Positions 32,650 to 42,445 of a stretch of 50,676 nucleotides of DNA are shown here, one piece after another (the stretch's first letter is position 1; every line of letters begins with the position of its first letter). Below the pieces are notes generated by a model. It worked only from the letters and a program-made list of their open reading frames with translations. It searched no databases and was not told where the DNA came from. This DNA comes from an uncultured Collinsella sp. (GTDB taxonomy: Bacteria; Actinomycetota; Coriobacteriia; Coriobacteriales; Coriobacteriaceae), in NCBI GenBank assembly GCA_958427355.1, contig CAUACA010000017.1, positions 1 to 50,676 of the forward strand. The letters run 5' to 3'. The position numbers were made by a program, and so were the translations under genes.

Positions 32650-33882
32650 CTAGACTCCGTATTTCGTCTTTATGTCCATTGAGAATGAATCGTAGTCTTC
32701 ATAGAGCCCTTCTCTGCTTTCATCCTCGGCGTGGTTTACACGTTCAAGGAGTTTATCCTTTGGAGACTCTTTTGTTATTGCGGCCTCGCCATCGGGTATT
32801 GTGGCTTGTAAGAATAGTTCTAGAGCATGGGCGTCTTTGAGTATGTAGCCCGTCGAACGACCCGCTCCTGTTTTTTCGATTGCGCTGCAACTAACAAGCT
32901 GACCGAGGGTTCGTTTAACGGTTACCTCGCTGATATCGGGGCAGTTGGACCGGATGTCGGATTTCTTAATGACGCCGGGTCTCTGTTGAAATAGAACAGC
33001 GATGCGCGCTTGCTTCGACATGGGACGAGTGCTTGATTCAATTAAGGTACGCTGCTCGAGCTGTCGGTAGGCGGCCAGGGTTGTTCCGAGCATGAAACGG
33101 ATAAAGGGTACTTCGGTGTTTTGATTTTCATTCCATCCAGTGGAGCTTGCAGCGAGGGCGTTGTAGTAAAGCGCTTTGTTGTCTTCAATAAGTCGCTCGA
33201 TGCTGATGTAACGCGCAACGTCGTATCCAGTCTTTTCGAGCAGCAGCGTTGTAAGGAGCCGACTCATCCTGCCATTGCCATCGTTGAAGGGATGAATGCT
33301 AACAAAATCGAAGATAAAGCGGAGCGATATAAGGAGGGGATCGCAAACTTGGCGAGATAAAGCATCGTTGAGGGACTGGCAGGCTTCTTTAATAAGTCCC
33401 GGGGTTGCTAGAGCCGAAGGGGGCCTAAAGCGCACAAATCGATTACCTTGATCGTCAATGGAGACGATTTCGTTATCGCCATCTTTCCAATGGCCTCCAT
33501 ACGAGATTGCCGTGTGCGCCATGAGGTCACGATGCAACTGCAGAATGACCGATGGCGTTACGGGAATGGAATCGTGTTGCTCGTGAATAAGCGACAGCAC
33601 ATCTCGGTATCCAGCGATTTCTTCCTCTGCACGGGAGCTTGGCTTGGCGGAATACGCCATGATCGCTTTGAGTCTTTTTTGGGTGGTAACAATTCCTTCA
33701 AGTCCGTTGGAGGATCGGGTGCTTTGGATCTTAGCCTCCTCCATTAGGGACGATAGAAGCTCGGGTTTGACTTGACTCAGAGCAAGCTGACGGCCTTTAT
33801 GCTCGCGTATCGAGAGGAGGAGGTTGGTGATTGGAGTTGCTTCGAGTTCCGCTGGGACTGTGGTGTAATCGAACTGACGCAT
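32650..33882 (-). CDS. Fic family protein, class II, with C-terminal winged helix
   Basis: 410 aa. Fic motif HPFNDGNGRMSR starts at H197, matching HPFx[D/E]GNGRxxR, so AMP transfer chemistry is likely intact. An N-terminal inhibitory motif SNGLEG (S58, E62, G63; pattern [S/T]xxxE[G/N]) makes it class II, self-inhibited. The C-terminus has a winged-helix-like part (RPGVIKKSDIRSNCPDI, SEVTVKRTLGQLVSCSAI). Such Fic proteins modify target proteins with AMP and often act in stress or toxin-antitoxin-like control. The long palindrome upstream suggests autoregulation. RBS AAAGGAG. Confidence 0.92.
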   Translation of the reverse strand: MRQFDYTTVPAELEATPITNLLLSIREHKGRQLALSQVKPELLSSLMEEAKIQSTRSSNGLEGIVTTQKRLKAIMAYSAKPSSRAEEEIAGYRDVLSLIHEQHDSIPVTPSVILQLHRDLMAHTAISYGGHWKDGDNEIVSIDDQGNRFVRFRPPSALATPGLIKEACQSLNDALSRQVCDPLLISLRFIFDFVSIHPFNDGNGRMSRLLTTLLLEKTGYDVARYISIERLIEDNKALYYNALAASSTGWNENQNTEVPFIRFMLGTTLAAYRQLEQRTLIESSTRPMSKQARIAVLFQQRPGVIKKSDIRSNCPDISEVTVKRTLGQLVSCSAIEKTGAGRSTGYILKDAHALELFLQATIPDGEAAITKESPKDKLLERVNHAEDESREGLYEDYDSFSMDIKTKYGV

Positions 33883-33890
33883 GCGGCTCC

Positions 33891-33965
33891 TTTCGGTATC
33901 ACGAACATACTTTCGATATCATAATATCATTAAATGATACCGAAAGTATGTTCGTGATACCGAAA
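33891..33965 (-). promoter_or_regulatory. Long palindrome upstream of fic
   Basis: Arms 33891-33922 and 33934-33965 are 32-bp inverted repeats with one mismatch. Within them TGATACCGAAA occurs as a direct repeat 20 bases apart (33935 and 33955), mirrored on the other arm, giving four sites. It begins inside the fic ribosome binding site, so it can act as a multi-site operator or fold in RNA. Confidence 0.75.
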
Positions 33966-34019
33966 ACTGGAAACCATGGTTCATAACTGCTTGGAAAGTT
34001 CGGATTTGACTATCTTATT

Positions 34020-34156
34020 GTCTCGATCTGTAACAGGTAGACGGTCGAAAGTGGGCTATGTGTTACAGATTGAGATATTTCTGCTCGGGCGTTCTGTTTG
34101 TCTTGATCTGTAACAGCTAGGGCCGAAAATCCCTGCTAGATGTTACAGATCGAGAT
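34020..34156. repeat. Pair of 57-bp palindromic repeats
   Basis: Units 34020-34076 and 34100-34156, period exactly 80. The spacer with ATTTCTGCTCGGGCGTTCTG is nearly identical to that of the pair at 38830. Lies between fic and the first LacI cassette. Confidence 0.9.
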
Positions 34157-34177
34157 AAACGGCCCGCACGGGCTCAC

Positions 34178-34227
34178 CAAAAACAAAAAGGCCGCATGCG
34201 AACCCGTGGAGGGATTCGCATGCGGCC
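34178..34227 (-). terminator. Terminator of the first lac-type cassette
   Basis: Stem GGCCGCATGCGAA / TTCGCATGCGGCC (34190-34227), with T-runs on the minus strand. Confidence 0.9.
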
Positions 34228-34249
34228 GACAGGGGGTATGCGGCAAAAG

Positions 34250-35671
34250 TTAGGCCATGAGCAGGCCGGTCTCCGCGACGTTCTTGTACCAGTACGCGCT
34301 CGCCTTGGGATAGCGCTTCTGGGTCTCAAAGTCGATGTAGAACAGGCCATAGCGCTTGTTATAGCCGTTGGTCCAGGAGAACTGGTCCTGCAGAGACCAC
34401 ACGAAGTAACCGTCGACGTTTACGCCGCCGTCGATTGCCTTGAGGATCCATGCGAGATGCTGACGCATGTAGTCGATGCGAGGGGCGTCGTCGATAAAGC
34501 CGTCCTCAAAGTCGTCCTTATAGCCCATGCCGTTCTCGGTGATGTAGATCTTCTTGTAGTTGGGGTAATCGTTCTTAATGCGGAGCAGCAGGTCGTAGAG
34601 ACCCTCGGGATAGATAATCCAGTCCCAATCGGTGGTGGGTACGCCTTCGCGCACGCATGACTCGCCCACGCCCTTGAGGAACCAGCGCGAGGAGCCCTTG
34701 TCGCCGGTGCCATTGTGGTTGATGTCGTTTTCGCCCTCGGCGGCACGCAGGAACTGGCACTTGTAGGTGTTGACGCCCAGGCAATCGTTGTAGGGGAGCG
34801 CGGCGGTCAGCGCGGCGATGTCCTCGTCGCGGACGTCGAGCTCGCCGCCGGCGATATGGGCCAGCTTGGTCGCAGCCTCCATGGTGTCGGCTGCATAGTG
34901 GCCGCGGAAGGTGGCGTCGAGTACCCAGCGGTTGTTGATGACGTCGGCCATGCGAGCTGCCTCGCAGTCGGCGGCGTTGTTGGGATCGAGGGGATACTTG
35001 GGCTCCAGGTTCTGGACAATGCCGATCTCACCCTCAAAGCCGCCCTCATGGAAGGCGACGACGGCCTTGGCGTGGGCCACCATCATGTTGTGCATGAGCT
35101 GGAAGGCCTTGTCCAGGCGATACTTCTCGCCGTGCGGCCAGTTGCCGACGATAAAGCTGCCCTCGGCGGTTGCGGGAATCTCGTTAAACGTGAACCAGTG
35201 CTTGACCTCGGTGAACTCGGCAAAGCAGAACTTGGCGTACTCGACAAAGGCGTCGATCGTCGTGCGCGTCAGGAAGCCCTCGCCGCCGTCCTGGTAAAAG
35301 GCCTCGGGCGTATCAAAGTGATCGAGCGTGACATAGGGGATAACGCCGGCTTTGTTGCAGGTGGCGAAAAGCTCATGATAGAAGGCGACACCCTCGTGGT
35401 TGATCTCGCCAGTGCCGTTGGGGAAGATGCGGCTCCAAGCGATGGAGACGCGGATACCGTTGATGCCGAAGCGCTGGCACAGGTCGATATCGACCGGGTA
35501 CTTGTTGTAGAAATCGCTTGCGGGATCGGGGGAGAAGCGACCCTGAGCTGCCAGGAAATCGTCCCAGGGCACTTTGCCCTTGCCGTGCGTGCGGGTCTCG
35601 CCCTCAACCTGGTAAGCGGCGGTGGCGCCGCCAAACACAAAGCCGTCGGGGAACTGCATGGGGTTGGTCAT
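34250..35671 (-). CDS. 6-phospho-beta-galactosidase, GH1 (cassette A)
   Basis: 473 aa, close in sequence to LacG. Acid/base Glu in TFNEIP (E164), nucleophile Glu in YITENGMG (about E379). The 6-phosphate-binding Ser-Lys-Tyr set is kept in SWTNGYNKRYG. The Trp after that Ser is the residue of LacG (Trp429), which favours galactosides over glucosides. Cleaves phosphorylated lactose or related beta-galactosides made by the EIICB encoded just upstream. RBS AAAGGATGA. Confidence 0.9.
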   Translation of the reverse strand: MTNPMQFPDGFVFGGATAAYQVEGETRTHGKGKVPWDDFLAAQGRFSPDPASDFYNKYPVDIDLCQRFGINGIRVSIAWSRIFPNGTGEINHEGVAFYHELFATCNKAGVIPYVTLDHFDTPEAFYQDGGEGFLTRTTIDAFVEYAKFCFAEFTEVKHWFTFNEIPATAEGSFIVGNWPHGEKYRLDKAFQLMHNMMVAHAKAVVAFHEGGFEGEIGIVQNLEPKYPLDPNNAADCEAARMADVINNRWVLDATFRGHYAADTMEAATKLAHIAGGELDVRDEDIAALTAALPYNDCLGVNTYKCQFLRAAEGENDINHNGTGDKGSSRWFLKGVGESCVREGVPTTDWDWIIYPEGLYDLLLRIKNDYPNYKKIYITENGMGYKDDFEDGFIDDAPRIDYMRQHLAWILKAIDGGVNVDGYFVWSLQDQFSWTNGYNKRYGLFYIDFETQKRYPKASAYWYKNVAETGLLMA

Positions 35672-35747
35672 GAGTCATCCTTTCTGTGGGATTCGAATAG
35701 GGAGAGGTGCCCGAACTGGGGATCCGGGCACCAACAGAGGGAGGAAC

Positions 35748-37526
35748 CTAGTCGAGGTTCTCGCGGAGCCACTTGATGGCGCCAGCGGGGTCGCGAGTAA
35801 GGTCGATATATTCCTTACCGCGCGGGGCGAGCAGCTTAATGCCCAGGCGATCGGTGTCGGCCTTCATGTCGTTGTAGTAGCTACGGACCTGCGGGGCAAG
35901 CACGATAACGTCGTACTGATCCATGATGGCAGTGTGCTGGCCATAGGCGCCTGCGGAGGAAGCGATGTTCTCTCCGGTCTGCGCGGCACCTTCCTTGATG
36001 GCGTTGGCAAGCATGGCAGAGGTGCCGGCGCCGGCGCACAGGACGAGGACCTTCAGACCGTCGACATCCTTCTTAGCGGATGCATCGGCAGCGGGCTCGG
36101 GCTGATCGGCGACAGGCTTGCTGTCAGCGGCAGCGGCGGTCGGCTCGACGGCAGCGGTGGCCTGCTCGACAGCGGGCGCAGAGGTGCTGGCGGCGATGGT
36201 GGCAGCACCATCGGACTCGAGACCCAGCTCGGCGGCGCGCTCGGCTTCCTGGTCGCAGAGCAGCTTATCGTATGCCTTCAAGAACGGCAGGTAGATGATG
36301 GCGTCCAGCAAGATGATGATCGCGACAAATACCAGGGCGATAAGCTGGAAGTTCGTGGTGATGAAGATGCCGATGGGGGCAGGGGTAGCCCAAGGCACCA
36401 CGAAGGAGAAGCCGTTCATGCCCACGTTGTCGATAAAGAACTTGGCAACACTTACGTTGACGCAGCCGGCGGCAACAAAGGGGATGAGCATGTAGGGGTT
36501 GAGGATCATGGGCGCGCCAAAGAGCAGCGGTTCGTTGACGGCGAAGGCAACAGGAACAATCGAGGCCTTACCGACGGCTTTGAGCTGCTTGGACTTCATA
36601 AAGAGAATCAGCAGAAGCGGAACGATGAACGTGGCGCCGGTGCCGCCGAACTCACCCACGAGCGACATGTTAAAGGTGAGGGAGTGGGCGGGGTGGCCAC
36701 CGGCCAGCAGAACCTGCAGGTTCTCGGCCTGGTTGGCAAGACGGATGGGGTCGATGCCCGGCTGGACAATCGAAGGGCCGTGGACACCGATGAACCAGAA
36801 GAACGCGGTGGCTGCCTGAATAAGGATGAGTCCGGGGTAGGTCTCTGCCGCAGTGAAGAGCGGGGAGAGCAGTTTGATAAGCAGCTCGGAGAACGGAACG
36901 CCCATGAGGTTGCGCACAACCACATCGATGATGCCGCAAATGATGACAGCGCCGCCAAAGGGGATGATGTCGCGGAAGTTCTGTGCGATGGCGCCCGGAA
37001 CCTCCTTGGGCAGCTTAATGGTCAGATCGCGCGAGACGCAGAACTTATAGACCCACACGGTAATGAACGCGGCGATATAGGCCGAGAACAGACCGCGCGT
37101 ACCCATGCTGGTGCAATCGAAGACAGAAAGCTCGGAGCCGTTGAACTTGGTGGTGAACTGCGTAACAGCGAGCAGCAGCATGCTGCACTGGGCGGCAACC
37201 ATGGTGGAGCCGTCGTTGAGCACCTTGCCGGCGGGCATGCGACGGTTCATGGAAGCCGTAAAGTTCTTGGCGGTGGTGCCGGCAACCATGATGCCCATGA
37301 CGCCCATGGTGAAGTTGTACAGCTTGTTGCACCAGTCGATGAGCGGCTGGGGCAGCGTGATGCCAACTACGCCGGGAAGGGTGGCGATCAGCAGGAAGAT
37401 CGAAGAGGTGAGGACGATGGGCATGCACCCAAGGAATCCGTCTTTGATGGCCTGGAGGTAGATGTTTCTCGAGATCTTCTCGAAGAACGGCTGATGCTTT
37501 TCGAGCATCTTTACGATGGCGTCCAT
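35748..37526 (-). CDS. PTS lactose-family EIICB (cassette A)
   Basis: 592 aa, starting MDAIVKMLEKHQPFFEKISR, closest by eye to the copy at 30414. Channel domain, then an Ala/Glu/Pro-rich linker of about 60 residues, then IIB with phospho-Cys in VLVLCAGAGTSAMLANAIKE. First gene of the EIICB-GH1 operon; the GH1 gene starts 76 bases on. RBS AAGGAG. Likely repressed by the divergent LacI through AATGACAACGTTGTCATT. Confidence 0.93.
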   Translation of the reverse strand: MDAIVKMLEKHQPFFEKISRNIYLQAIKDGFLGCMPIVLTSSIFLLIATLPGVVGITLPQPLIDWCNKLYNFTMGVMGIMVAGTTAKNFTASMNRRMPAGKVLNDGSTMVAAQCSMLLLAVTQFTTKFNGSELSVFDCTSMGTRGLFSAYIAAFITVWVYKFCVSRDLTIKLPKEVPGAIAQNFRDIIPFGGAVIICGIIDVVVRNLMGVPFSELLIKLLSPLFTAAETYPGLILIQAATAFFWFIGVHGPSIVQPGIDPIRLANQAENLQVLLAGGHPAHSLTFNMSLVGEFGGTGATFIVPLLLILFMKSKQLKAVGKASIVPVAFAVNEPLLFGAPMILNPYMLIPFVAAGCVNVSVAKFFIDNVGMNGFSFVVPWATPAPIGIFITTNFQLIALVFVAIIILLDAIIYLPFLKAYDKLLCDQEAERAAELGLESDGAATIAASTSAPAVEQATAAVEPTAAAADSKPVADQPEPAADASAKKDVDGLKVLVLCAGAGTSAMLANAIKEGAAQTGENIASSAGAYGQHTAIMDQYDVIVLAPQVRSYYNDMKADTDRLGIKLLAPRGKEYIDLTRDPAGAIKWLRENLD

Positions 37527-37630
37527 AGAGCTCCTTCGCTACTAGATGCGCGATGCATGTGGATGGAACTGGTCGTCGATGGATGGTCAGGACTGCCCGG
37601 AAACCTTCCTGCTTAAGGAAGGCATTGTGA

Positions 37631-37671
37631 AATGACAACGTTGTCATTTCGTTAATGACAACGTAAGACAT
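37631..37671. promoter_or_regulatory. LacI operators of cassette A
   Basis: Perfect palindrome AATGACAACGTTGTCATT (37631-37648; one more G/C pair each side plus A/T) and a second imperfect site AATGACAACGTAAGACAT (37654-37671), in the EIICB-lacI divergent region. Confidence 0.7.
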
Positions 37672-37697
37672 TTTTGGAAGAGCAACAAGGATTTACA

Positions 37698-37740
37698 GGT
37701 GAACGGTCGATATCGTCCGATAAACGGCTGATTTATCAGT
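37698..37740. promoter_or_regulatory. TGAACGGT-type motif of cassette A
   Basis: GGTGAACGGT followed by ATAAACGGCTGATTTATCAG, which also resembles the site at 14605. Confidence 0.45.
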
Positions 37741-37801
37741 CAGGCAGGTAGTGTATGCTAGAACGCAAAATAAAAGCGATAGAGAACCGAGTGGAGAAGC
37801 A

Positions 37802-38812
37802 GTGGCAACGATGGACAAGAAAAATGTCTCAATGAATGATGTGGCGATTGCCGCGGGCGTTTCTCTCAAGACGGTGTCTCGTGTGATCAATGAGCCCGAT
37901 AGCGTGCGAGAGTCGACACGCGATAAGGTCCACTCGGCCATGGAGGCGCTCGGGTTTCGAGCCAACTTTGCTGCGCGTTCGCTCAAGTTGGGCCGTTACG
38001 GGTGCATCGGCGTGGTGATGTTCCACTTGTCGGGCGGTGCCGTGGACATGATTGACGGTATCGCCGATGCCGCCGAAGAACGCGGCTTTGCGCTCACGAT
38101 GATTAAGAAGTGCGCAGGGGAGAAGATGACCCTTGCCGACGCGGCGCGCAGGATGTCGCAGCTGCCTGTTGATGGCATGATCTTCAACCTGCGTCAGATG
38201 GTCGATGACTTTGATACCTTTGAGGCGCCGAAAGACCTCAAGACGGTGATTATTACGCCGATGGAGCATCCTACCTGCTCCACCGTCAGTGACGACCAAG
38301 AGGGCGGCGCGCGTATGGCGTGCGAGTACTTCTTGAATCACGGGCACAAGAACGTGTACTTCGTCTCTGGTAAAAAAGAGTCGCTGTCGAGCCAGTGCCG
38401 TATGAAAGGTTGGCGTGCGGCACTCGAGGCGCGTGGCATTGAGCCGCCCGAGCCTCTGCAAGGCGATTGGAATGCGGATAGTGGCTATGCCGCGGGCCTT
38501 GTGCTTGCCGATAAACCCGATTGCACGGCGGTCCTCGCTGCTAACGACTGCATGGCAAACGGCGTGATGATGGCTCTACGTGACAAAGGGTTCAGTGTGC
38601 CCAATGATGTGTCTGTGATCGGCTTCGACGATGAGCTCTGCAAGACGATTCCCAACTCGATTCTGACGTCGGTGAAGTTTCGCCACCGCGAACTGGGCAT
38701 CCGTGCGCTTAACGAGGTCGTCGCAGGTCTGGAAGCCCCGAGCTCCAGAAGTCGTACGCTCGTCTCGGGCGTGTTGGTCGAGCGTTCCAGCGTAAGGGAT
38801 CTGCGGGCGTAG
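37802..38812 (+). CDS. LacI family repressor (cassette A)
   Basis: 336 aa from GTG 37802, five bases after GGAG; ATG 37811 is the alternative. HTH: MNDVAIAAGVSLKTVSRVIN, with Leu-Lys at the two recognition-helix positions that set LacI specificity. Periplasmic-binding-protein-like sensor domain (NHGHKNVYFVSGK, AVLAANDCMANGVMMAL, VSVIGFDDELC). Regulates the divergent EIICB-GH1 operon. Confidence 0.93.
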   Translation: MATMDKKNVSMNDVAIAAGVSLKTVSRVINEPDSVRESTRDKVHSAMEALGFRANFAARSLKLGRYGCIGVVMFHLSGGAVDMIDGIADAAEERGFALTMIKKCAGEKMTLADAARRMSQLPVDGMIFNLRQMVDDFDTFEAPKDLKTVIITPMEHPTCSTVSDDQEGGARMACEYFLNHGHKNVYFVSGKKESLSSQCRMKGWRAALEARGIEPPEPLQGDWNADSGYAAGLVLADKPDCTAVLAANDCMANGVMMALRDKGFSVPNDVSVIGFDDELCKTIPNSILTSVKFRHRELGIRALNEVVAGLEAPSSRSRTLVSGVLVERSSVRDLRA

Positions 38813-38829
38813 GGTTTTTCGGCCCGTTC

Positions 38830-38966
38830 GTCTCAATCTGTAACAGTTAGGACCGAAAAACTCAGCTAAATATTACAGATTGAGATATTTCTGCTCGGGC
38901 GTTCTGTTTGTCTCGATCTGTAACAGCTAGGACCGAAAAACTCGGCTAGATGTTACAGATTGAGAT
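38830..38966. repeat. Pair of 57-bp palindromic repeats
   Basis: Units 38830-38886 and 38910-38966, period 80, between cassettes A and B (convergent 3' ends). The second unit and the spacer are almost the same as in the pair at 34020. Confidence 0.9.
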
Positions 38967-38994
38967 GAACAGGAGGACGGGTGCGGTCTAAACA

Positions 38995-39033
38995 AAATGG
39001 CCCGCGCATCACACATCGATGCACGGGCCATTT
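38995..39033 (-). terminator. Terminator of cassette B
   Basis: AAATGGCCCG-CGCATC / GATGCA-CGGGCCATTT stem; T-rich run on the minus strand. Confidence 0.85.
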
Positions 39034-39065
39034 ATTGTCTGCAAGCGGCAGGTGGTGTCAGCGTC

Positions 39066-40826
39066 TTATGCCTCGAGGTTTTCCTCGATCCAGGCGACGG
39101 CACCCTTGGGATCCTTAGTGAGGTCGATGTACTGTTTGCCCTTGGGCGACAGCAGCGTGATGCCCAGGCGGTCGGTGTCGGCCTTCATCTCGTTGTAATA
39201 GGTGCGAACCTGCGGAGCCAGGACGATGACGTTGTACTGGTCCATGATGGCGTAGTGGCTGCCGTAGGCACCGGCGTTGGCGGTAATGTCGATGCCCAGC
39301 TCGTCGGCGCCTTCCTTAAGCGCGTTGGCGAGCAGTGCAGAGGTGCCGGCGCCAGCGCACAGAACCAGAACCCTCAGATCCTTGCCCTTAAGGGCGGACG
39401 GAGCTGCGGAGGCCTCAGTGGCAGAAGCGGTCTCGACAACAGGAGCCTCAACGGCGGGGGCGGCAGCGGTCTTGACGGCCTTGGTCTCCTCGGCCTCTTC
39501 TTCGGCCAGGGTCTCGGCCTCCTGCTTGCACAGGACGTTGTCGTAGGCCTTGCAGAACGGGTAGTAGATCAAGAAGTCAACGACCAGCAGGACGACAACC
39601 AGGACCAGAGAGATCGGCTGGAAGTTGGTGTCGATGAAGGTGCCGATCGGTCCGGGGAGTGCCCACGGCATGGCATAGATAAAGCCGTTCATGCCCAAAA
39701 AGTCGATGAAGAACTTACCAATGAGGACGTTGGCCACGGGGGCAAACAGGAACGGGATCAGGAAGTACGGGTTGAGGATGATGGGCGCGGCGAACAGCAG
39801 CGGCTCGTTGACGGCGAACATCACGGGCACGACAGAGGCTTTGCCGACGGCCTTGAGCTGCTTGGAGCGCATAAAGAGCAGGAAGATGATCGGGACAATG
39901 AACGTGGCACCGGTGCCGCCGAGTTCGCCGATGTAGTTACCGAAGTTTTCGGTCAGGGCGAGGGCGGGGTGACCGCCGGCCTGCAGCGTGGCGAGGTTGG
40001 TGGTGATGTTGCCAAACAGCGCGGCGTTGAGGGCAGGCTTAACGACCGAGGGGCCGTGGATGCCCATGAACCAGAACAGCGGGATCATGAACCAGATGAG
40101 GGCGAGGCCGGCGTAGGAATCGGCAGCGGCGAACAGCGGGCTCACCAGCGTGGAGATGACGTTGGCAAACGGGACGGCCAAGCAGGTGCGGCAGATAACG
40201 TCGATGACGGCGACAAACAGGATGGAGAAGCTGAAGGCGAAGATGTCGCGGAAGTTCTGGGCGATGGCGCCGGGGACTTCTTTGGGCAGCTTGATGGTGA
40301 TGTCTCGCTTAATGCAGAAGGCATAGATGTTGACCGTGGCAAATGCGGCGACAAAGGAGCTCAGCAGGCCCTTGGTGCCCATGTTGTCGGTAAAGAACAC
40401 CGAGACATCGGCGCCGTCGATCTTGGCACTCGTCTGGGTAACGGCCAAGATGAGCATAGCGCACATGGCGGCGACCATGGTGCTCGTGGCGTTGATGGCC
40501 TTGCCGGCAGGCATGCGGCGGTTCTTGGAGCCGGTCAGCGCGCTTGCGGTGGTGCCGGCGACCATGATGCCCACGACGCCCATCGTGAAGTTGTAAACCT
40601 TGTTGCAGAAGTTCACGACGTCGACGTTCCACCAGTCGGGCAGCGTAAAGCCGCCGACCGTGGCGACAACGCCCGGCAGGGTCGAAATAAGCAGGAAGAC
40701 AGAAGAAGACAGGATGATGGGCATTGCTGCCAAAAAGCCGTCTTTAATGGCCTGAAGGTAGATGTTCTTAGAGACCTTGTCGAAGTACGGCTGACCTTTC
40801 TCCAAGAACTTAACGATCGATTCCAT
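39066..40826 (-). CDS. PTS lactose-family EIICB (cassette B)
   Basis: 586 aa: MESIVKFLEKGQPYFDKVSK, channel domain, acidic/Ala-rich linker, IIB with phospho-Cys in VLVLCAGAGTSALLANALKE, ending PKGAVAWIEENLEA. In this cassette the order is GH1 first, then EIICB after 176 bases, the reverse of cassettes A and C. RBS GAGGAG. Confidence 0.93.
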   Translation of the reverse strand: MESIVKFLEKGQPYFDKVSKNIYLQAIKDGFLAAMPIILSSSVFLLISTLPGVVATVGGFTLPDWWNVDVVNFCNKVYNFTMGVVGIMVAGTTASALTGSKNRRMPAGKAINATSTMVAAMCAMLILAVTQTSAKIDGADVSVFFTDNMGTKGLLSSFVAAFATVNIYAFCIKRDITIKLPKEVPGAIAQNFRDIFAFSFSILFVAVIDVICRTCLAVPFANVISTLVSPLFAAADSYAGLALIWFMIPLFWFMGIHGPSVVKPALNAALFGNITTNLATLQAGGHPALALTENFGNYIGELGGTGATFIVPIIFLLFMRSKQLKAVGKASVVPVMFAVNEPLLFAAPIILNPYFLIPFLFAPVANVLIGKFFIDFLGMNGFIYAMPWALPGPIGTFIDTNFQPISLVLVVVLLVVDFLIYYPFCKAYDNVLCKQEAETLAEEEAEETKAVKTAAAPAVEAPVVETASATEASAAPSALKGKDLRVLVLCAGAGTSALLANALKEGADELGIDITANAGAYGSHYAIMDQYNVIVLAPQVRTYYNEMKADTDRLGITLLSPKGKQYIDLTKDPKGAVAWIEENLEA

Positions 40827-41002
40827 AGTTCACGCTCCTCTTTGCATGAAATCTTAATGGCATGGACGTTGAAAACCTATATGGTCTCCCGCTTGCTAAA
40901 AGCCCGGGTGCAGGCGGGGTCGGTCCCAGGGGGAGAGAGGGGAGCGGCTGGGTTTGTATCGCATAGGGCCGCTCCCTTCTCGGGGGAAAGCGAGGCGATG
41001 CG

Positions 41003-42445
41003 CTACTGCGCGTCCGCCATAGTGTCGGCGAGCTCCTTGTACCAGAGTGCCGACTGCTTGATGTAGCGTTTTTGCGTGTCGAAGTCGATGTAGAACAGGC
41101 CGTAGCGCTTGTTATAGCCATTGGCCCACGAGAACTGGTCCTGCAGGCTCCAGATAAAGTAGCCCTGGACGTCGACGCCCTCGGCGCGCGCCTGGAGCAC
41201 CTTCTCCATGTGCTGGTCGACAAAGTCGATGCGCTCGGGATCGGCGACGATGCCGTTTGCGTCGGGCTCGGGGTCCTTGTGGCCCAGGCCGTTTTCGGTG
41301 ATATAGATGACGGGGAGGTTGGGATAGGTGGCGCTGATGTGCTTGAGCGTGTCGTAGAGGCCTTGCGGGTAGATGAGCCAATCCCAGTCGGTGGTGGGGA
41401 TACCCGGCATATCGACCTGCTGCCCGACGCCCTTAAACTTAAAGCACGAGGTGCCCTTGTCTCCGGTGCCGTTAAAGCTGTTGGTGGACTCGCCATCGTA
41501 GGCGGCGATAAACGCCGACTGATAGTAGTTGAGGCCGAACATATCGTTGCGGGGCGCCGCCTTGGCGAGCTCCTCCATGTCGCTGTCCTCAACCGTAAGC
41601 GTGGCGTTGTTGGCACGCAGAATCTCGTTGATGAGTGAGAGGGTGCGCGCGGAGTAGTGGCCCAGGAAGGCGCCGTCCATGATGAAGTCGGTGTAGAAGG
41701 CGTTGTACAGGTCGGCGGCGTGCTGGTCGGCGGGCGAGTCGGTGGCAGGATATGCCGGCGTCAGGACGTTGACCATGCCAATGCGGCCGCCCAGGTGCTC
41801 GGTCTCGTCAAGATCCTTATACAGGTTGACGGCGCGGGCGTGGGCAACGAGCTCGTTGTGCTGGCTCTGGATGCCGCTCGTCACATCAAAGTGATGGTTG
41901 GGCGGGAAGTTGCCTTGGATGTATTGGGAGTGCGAGAGGCTGATGAGCTCGTTGATGGTGAACCAATTCTTGACCTCGCGGAACTCGCGGAAGCAGAACT
42001 CGGCATAGCGCACATAGGCGTCGACGGTCTTGCGGTTGAGCCAGTCGCCCTGGTTGAACAGGGCGGCAGGGGAGTCAAAGTGATGCAGGGACACATAGGG
42101 CTCGACGCCATACTTTTTGCAGCAGGCGAACAGCTCGTGGTAGTGCTTAACGCCCTCGGCGAGGGGTTCGGCATCGTCGCCGTTGGGGAAGATGCGGGTC
42201 CAGGCGATGGACACACGAATGGCGTTGAGTCCATGCTCAGCAGAAAGGCGGATATCCTCCTCGTAGCGGTTGTAGAAATCACTGGCCGGGTCGGGCAAAA
42301 AGCGACCCTGGGCGACAAGGTAATCGTCCCACATGGTCTTACCCTTGCCTGCCACCTTCGTGGAACCTTCCGTTTGGTACGCGGCGGTTGCGGCGCCCCA
42401 AACAAAGCCCTTCGGCAGCTGCTGTACGCGGTTTAGCAAAGACAT
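41003..42445 (-). CDS. 6-phospho-beta-galactosidase-like GH1 (cassette B)
   Basis: 480 aa from ATG 42445 (42451 is possible). Acid/base Glu in TINELI (E167), nucleophile in YITENGLGHKDPEP, phosphate-binding Ser-Lys-Tyr in SWANGYNKRYG. It is more diverged from LacG than the copies in A and C (FVWGAATAAYQTEGS), so its glycoside may differ. First gene of the operon facing the LacI at 42787. Confidence 0.88.
   Translation of the reverse strand: MSLLNRVQQLPKGFVWGAATAAYQTEGSTKVAGKGKTMWDDYLVAQGRFLPDPASDFYNRYEEDIRLSAEHGLNAIRVSIAWTRIFPNGDDAEPLAEGVKHYHELFACCKKYGVEPYVSLHHFDSPAALFNQGDWLNRKTVDAYVRYAEFCFREFREVKNWFTINELISLSHSQYIQGNFPPNHHFDVTSGIQSQHNELVAHARAVNLYKDLDETEHLGGRIGMVNVLTPAYPATDSPADQHAADLYNAFYTDFIMDGAFLGHYSARTLSLINEILRANNATLTVEDSDMEELAKAAPRNDMFGLNYYQSAFIAAYDGESTNSFNGTGDKGTSCFKFKGVGQQVDMPGIPTTDWDWLIYPQGLYDTLKHISATYPNLPVIYITENGLGHKDPEPDANGIVADPERIDFVDQHMEKVLQARAEGVDVQGYFIWSLQDQFSWANGYNKRYGLFYIDFDTQKRYIKQSALWYKELADTMADAQ

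Noticed and set aside
35622..41066. Very long open frames opposite the EIICB genes (over 660 codons)
   Set aside because: They mirror GC-rich codons of clear PTS genes, have no ribosome binding sites and no family features.
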